Source: Chromatiaceae bacterium (GTDB lineage Bacteria; Pseudomonadota; Gammaproteobacteria; Chromatiales; Chromatiaceae). From it: a DNA stretch of 40,385 bases. The DNA lies in NCBI GenBank assembly GCA_025458165.1, contig JALOTB010000075.1:1-40385 (forward strand). Reading direction: 5' to 3'. This document shows positions 38,874 through 40,385 of the stretch, piece by piece. The position numbers and the translations under genes were made by a program. The notes beneath the pieces were generated by a model. The model searched no databases, was not told the origin of the DNA, and worked only from the letters and a program-made list of their open reading frames with translations. Position 1 is the stretch's first letter. The number at the start of each line of letters is the position of its first letter.

Positions 38874-40229
38874 ATGAAAACTAGAACGCCCGCGTTGCTC
38901 GCCGCCTGCTCCGCGGCGACCCTGCTCCTCGCCAGCGCCGGCGGTGCGCTGGGGATCGACCTCGACGGCCTGACGCCCTTGGAAGAGCTCGGGGCGCTGA
39001 TCTTCTTCGACGAGACGCTCTCCATCCGCCAGAACCAGTCCTGCGCGAGCTGCCATGTGCCCGAGGTCGGCTGGGTCGGCGAGGACTCCGAGGTTAACCT
39101 CGGCGGCGCGGTCTACGAGGGCTCGCGCCAGAACAAGCTCGGCGACCGCAAGCCACCGACATCGGCCTACGCGACCCTGTCACCGGTTTTCGGTTTCAAC
39201 CTGATCAGGAACCGCTTTGAGGGAGGCAACTTCTGGGACGGCCGCGCGACGGGCTGGAAGCTCGGCAACCCCGCCGCCGATCAAGCCCAGGGACCCTTCC
39301 TCAACCCCGTCGAGCAGGCCCTGCCGGATGCCGCCTGCGTGGTCAACCGGGTGTGTGAAGGCGACTACGGGACCCTGTTCCGCCAGGTGTGGGGCGGACA
39401 GAACTGCGCCATCAAGTGGCCCGCCAACACCTTCGGGCAGTGCAACAGCCCCACTGGCATCGTGAGGCTCTCACCCGCGGATCGCGCGCGAGTGAATGAC
39501 GCATACGACCAGATCGCACTCTCCATCGCCGCCTTCGAGGCATCCAAGGCGAGCAACGCCTTCACCTCCAAGATCGACGCCTTCCGCTCCTGTGCCTACG
39601 TGTTTAGCCCGGAAGAGGCTAGAGGCCAGACCCTGTTTGGCGGCAAGGGCAAGTGCAGCTCCTGCCACACTGGGGCACCTTCCCGCGTGTGTCCGCTACC
39701 GCCTCCGCCTTACGTGGTCGTGCAGCCGTTGTTCACCGACTTCGCCTACTGGAACCTCGGGGTGCCCAAGAACCCCCTCAATCCCATGCTGACGGACAAC
39801 CCCGAGTGGGTCGACCCGGGGCTGGGTGGGTTCCTCGCGACTGTGCCCGAGTACGCGGACCAGGCGGCCGCCAACCTCGGCAAGCACAAGACGGCGACGA
39901 CACGTAACGCCGCCCTCGGGGCCTGCGAGGCCGCCGAGCCAGGTGAGCCCTGCATTGAGAAGGCCTACATGCACAACGGCTACTTCAAGACCCTGAAGCA
40001 GGTGGTGCACTTCTACAACACCCGCGACGTCAAGCCCCGCTGCGAGGACCTCGGCATCGTCGACGCCACCGTGGACGACGCGATGGCCAACGACTGTTGG
40101 CCGAAACCCGAGGTCGAGGCGAACGTCGTCGGAATGCCCCTGATGGGCAACCTCGAGCTGACCGACCAGGAGGAAGACGACCTCGTGGCCCTGATGAAGG
40201 CCATGAGCGACGGCTACTGGGTCAAGTAA
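38874..40229 (+). CDS. Dihaem cytochrome c peroxidase/MauG-family protein
   Basis: A 451-aa exported protein. The signal peptide ends near GGALG (residues 23-27). Two c-type haem sites are present, CASCH (57-61) and CSSCH (261-265), in the spacing of the CcpA/MauG superfamily. LIFFDETLSIRQNQSCASCH and FWDGRATG are family motifs; GNLELTDQEEDDLVALMKAM is the usual C-terminal helix. It is longer than CcpA (about 320 aa), and extra cysteines (for example ACVVNRVCEG, QNCAIKW) may form disulfides. AGGAGGA sits about 6 nt before the ATG. Role: peroxide reduction or oxidation of a partner; which is unknown. Confidence 0.88.
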   Translation: MKTRTPALLAACSAATLLLASAGGALGIDLDGLTPLEELGALIFFDETLSIRQNQSCASCHVPEVGWVGEDSEVNLGGAVYEGSRQNKLGDRKPPTSAYATLSPVFGFNLIRNRFEGGNFWDGRATGWKLGNPAADQAQGPFLNPVEQALPDAACVVNRVCEGDYGTLFRQVWGGQNCAIKWPANTFGQCNSPTGIVRLSPADRARVNDAYDQIALSIAAFEASKASNAFTSKIDAFRSCAYVFSPEEARGQTLFGGKGKCSSCHTGAPSRVCPLPPPPYVVVQPLFTDFAYWNLGVPKNPLNPMLTDNPEWVDPGLGGFLATVPEYADQAAANLGKHKTATTRNAALGACEAAEPGEPCIEKAYMHNGYFKTLKQVVHFYNTRDVKPRCEDLGIVDATVDDAMANDCWPKPEVEANVVGMPLMGNLELTDQEEDDLVALMKAMSDGYWVK

Positions 40230-40245
40230 TCCCCGCCACCCCGCC

Positions 40246-40267
40246 CCTCCCCCCTGCCGGGGGGAGG
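40246..40267. terminator. GC hairpin after the dihaem cytochrome gene
   Basis: CCTCCCCCC (40246-40254) pairs perfectly with GGGGGGAGG (40259-40267) over a TGCC loop, 16 nt past the stop codon. No T-tract follows. It may terminate transcription or be a member of the same GC palindrome family as 2955-2977. Confidence 0.5.
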
Positions 40268-40291
40268 AACTACGTCCGCAAGGACGGCCTA

Positions 40292-40385
40292 GTGTGCCCG
40301 ACATGGGCATGTACTTGTTACCTGAGAGGAGGTAACCGCGAAGAGTGACGAGAAGCGTAGCGAAACCCAAGGCGGACGCCGTGAG
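40292..40385 (+). mobile_element. Probable 5' end of a group II intron (runs off window)
   Basis: From 40292 the sequence begins GTGTGCCCG, the GUGYG-type 5' boundary of bacterial group II introns, with CCC/GGG pairing at once, then a hairpin GTTACCT/AGGTAAC (near 40317-40336), then AAGAGTGACGAGAAGCG and CGAAACCC stretches of the kind seen in intron domain I. No reverse transcriptase is visible because the window ends here. Assignment rests on the boundary and stems only. Confidence 0.5.

Overview
The window is high-G+C gammaproteobacterial DNA. It most resembles a purple sulfur bacterium (Chromatiaceae): it carries a bchO-type bacteriochlorophyll accessory gene, a cytochrome c' next to a b561-type cytochrome, a periplasmic rhodanese, a MauG/CcpA-type dihaem protein, and ordinary proteobacterial housekeeping genes (uvrB, gmk, sucAB, an aspartate-type aminotransferase). 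The genus is inferred only from gene content.

Layout. (1) 1-5411, minus strand: a defence operon. A SNF2/RapA-type helicase is followed by an ATPase plus HNH nuclease pair of Septu (PtuA/PtuB) type and a DNA methyltransferase cut off just after its DPPY motif. The ATPase has glycine where the Walker-B glutamate is expected. The operon abuts a wrecked modC. (2) 5550-8247: modE, a ModE-type operator/promoter, modA, modB and the modC remnant. (3) 8498-12142, plus strand: an arsenic operon, arsR-acr3-permease-arsM-small thioredoxin-like protein, with AT-rich direct repeats over the promoter and an arsR start so close to the -10 box that the mRNA may be leaderless. (4) 12139-14625: palindromic repeats, then dsbB, dsbA and a two-domain rhodanese. 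(5) 14819-17163: cytochrome b561 facing cytochrome c', a small ORF, a fragment of a type I restriction hsdR gene and a ygbA-like gene. (6) 17262-24601, minus strand: a ClpC-like unfoldase and an hlyD-rbbA-yhhJ export cassette. (7) 24687-28480: aminotransferase, divergent uvrB, then a RelE/ParE toxin with its antitoxin in toxin-first order. (8) 28500-29598: a possible structured RNA with a terminator, a small membrane protein and a DUF99 gene. (9) 29725-33815: sucA-sucB. (10) 33964-36691: a small ORF, a broken type IV pilin-like (GspH/FimT) gene, gmk and bchO. (11) 36767-37929: a broken AAA_14/DUF4143 ATPase. (12) 37930-40385: a cluster of short palindromes, a dihaem cytochrome gene, a GC-rich hairpin, and what looks like the 5' end of a group II intron running off the window.

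Functionally, intact metabolic and redox modules alternate with decaying mobile or defence modules. Five coding units look broken (methyltransferase, modC, hsdR fragment, pilin, AAA_14 ATPase), and the Septu-like ATPase has a suspect catalytic site. The most unusual parts are the composite helicase/Septu/methyltransferase operon at the modC breakpoint, the palindrome families (one of them inside the helicase reading frame), and the possible structured RNA near 28.5 kb.
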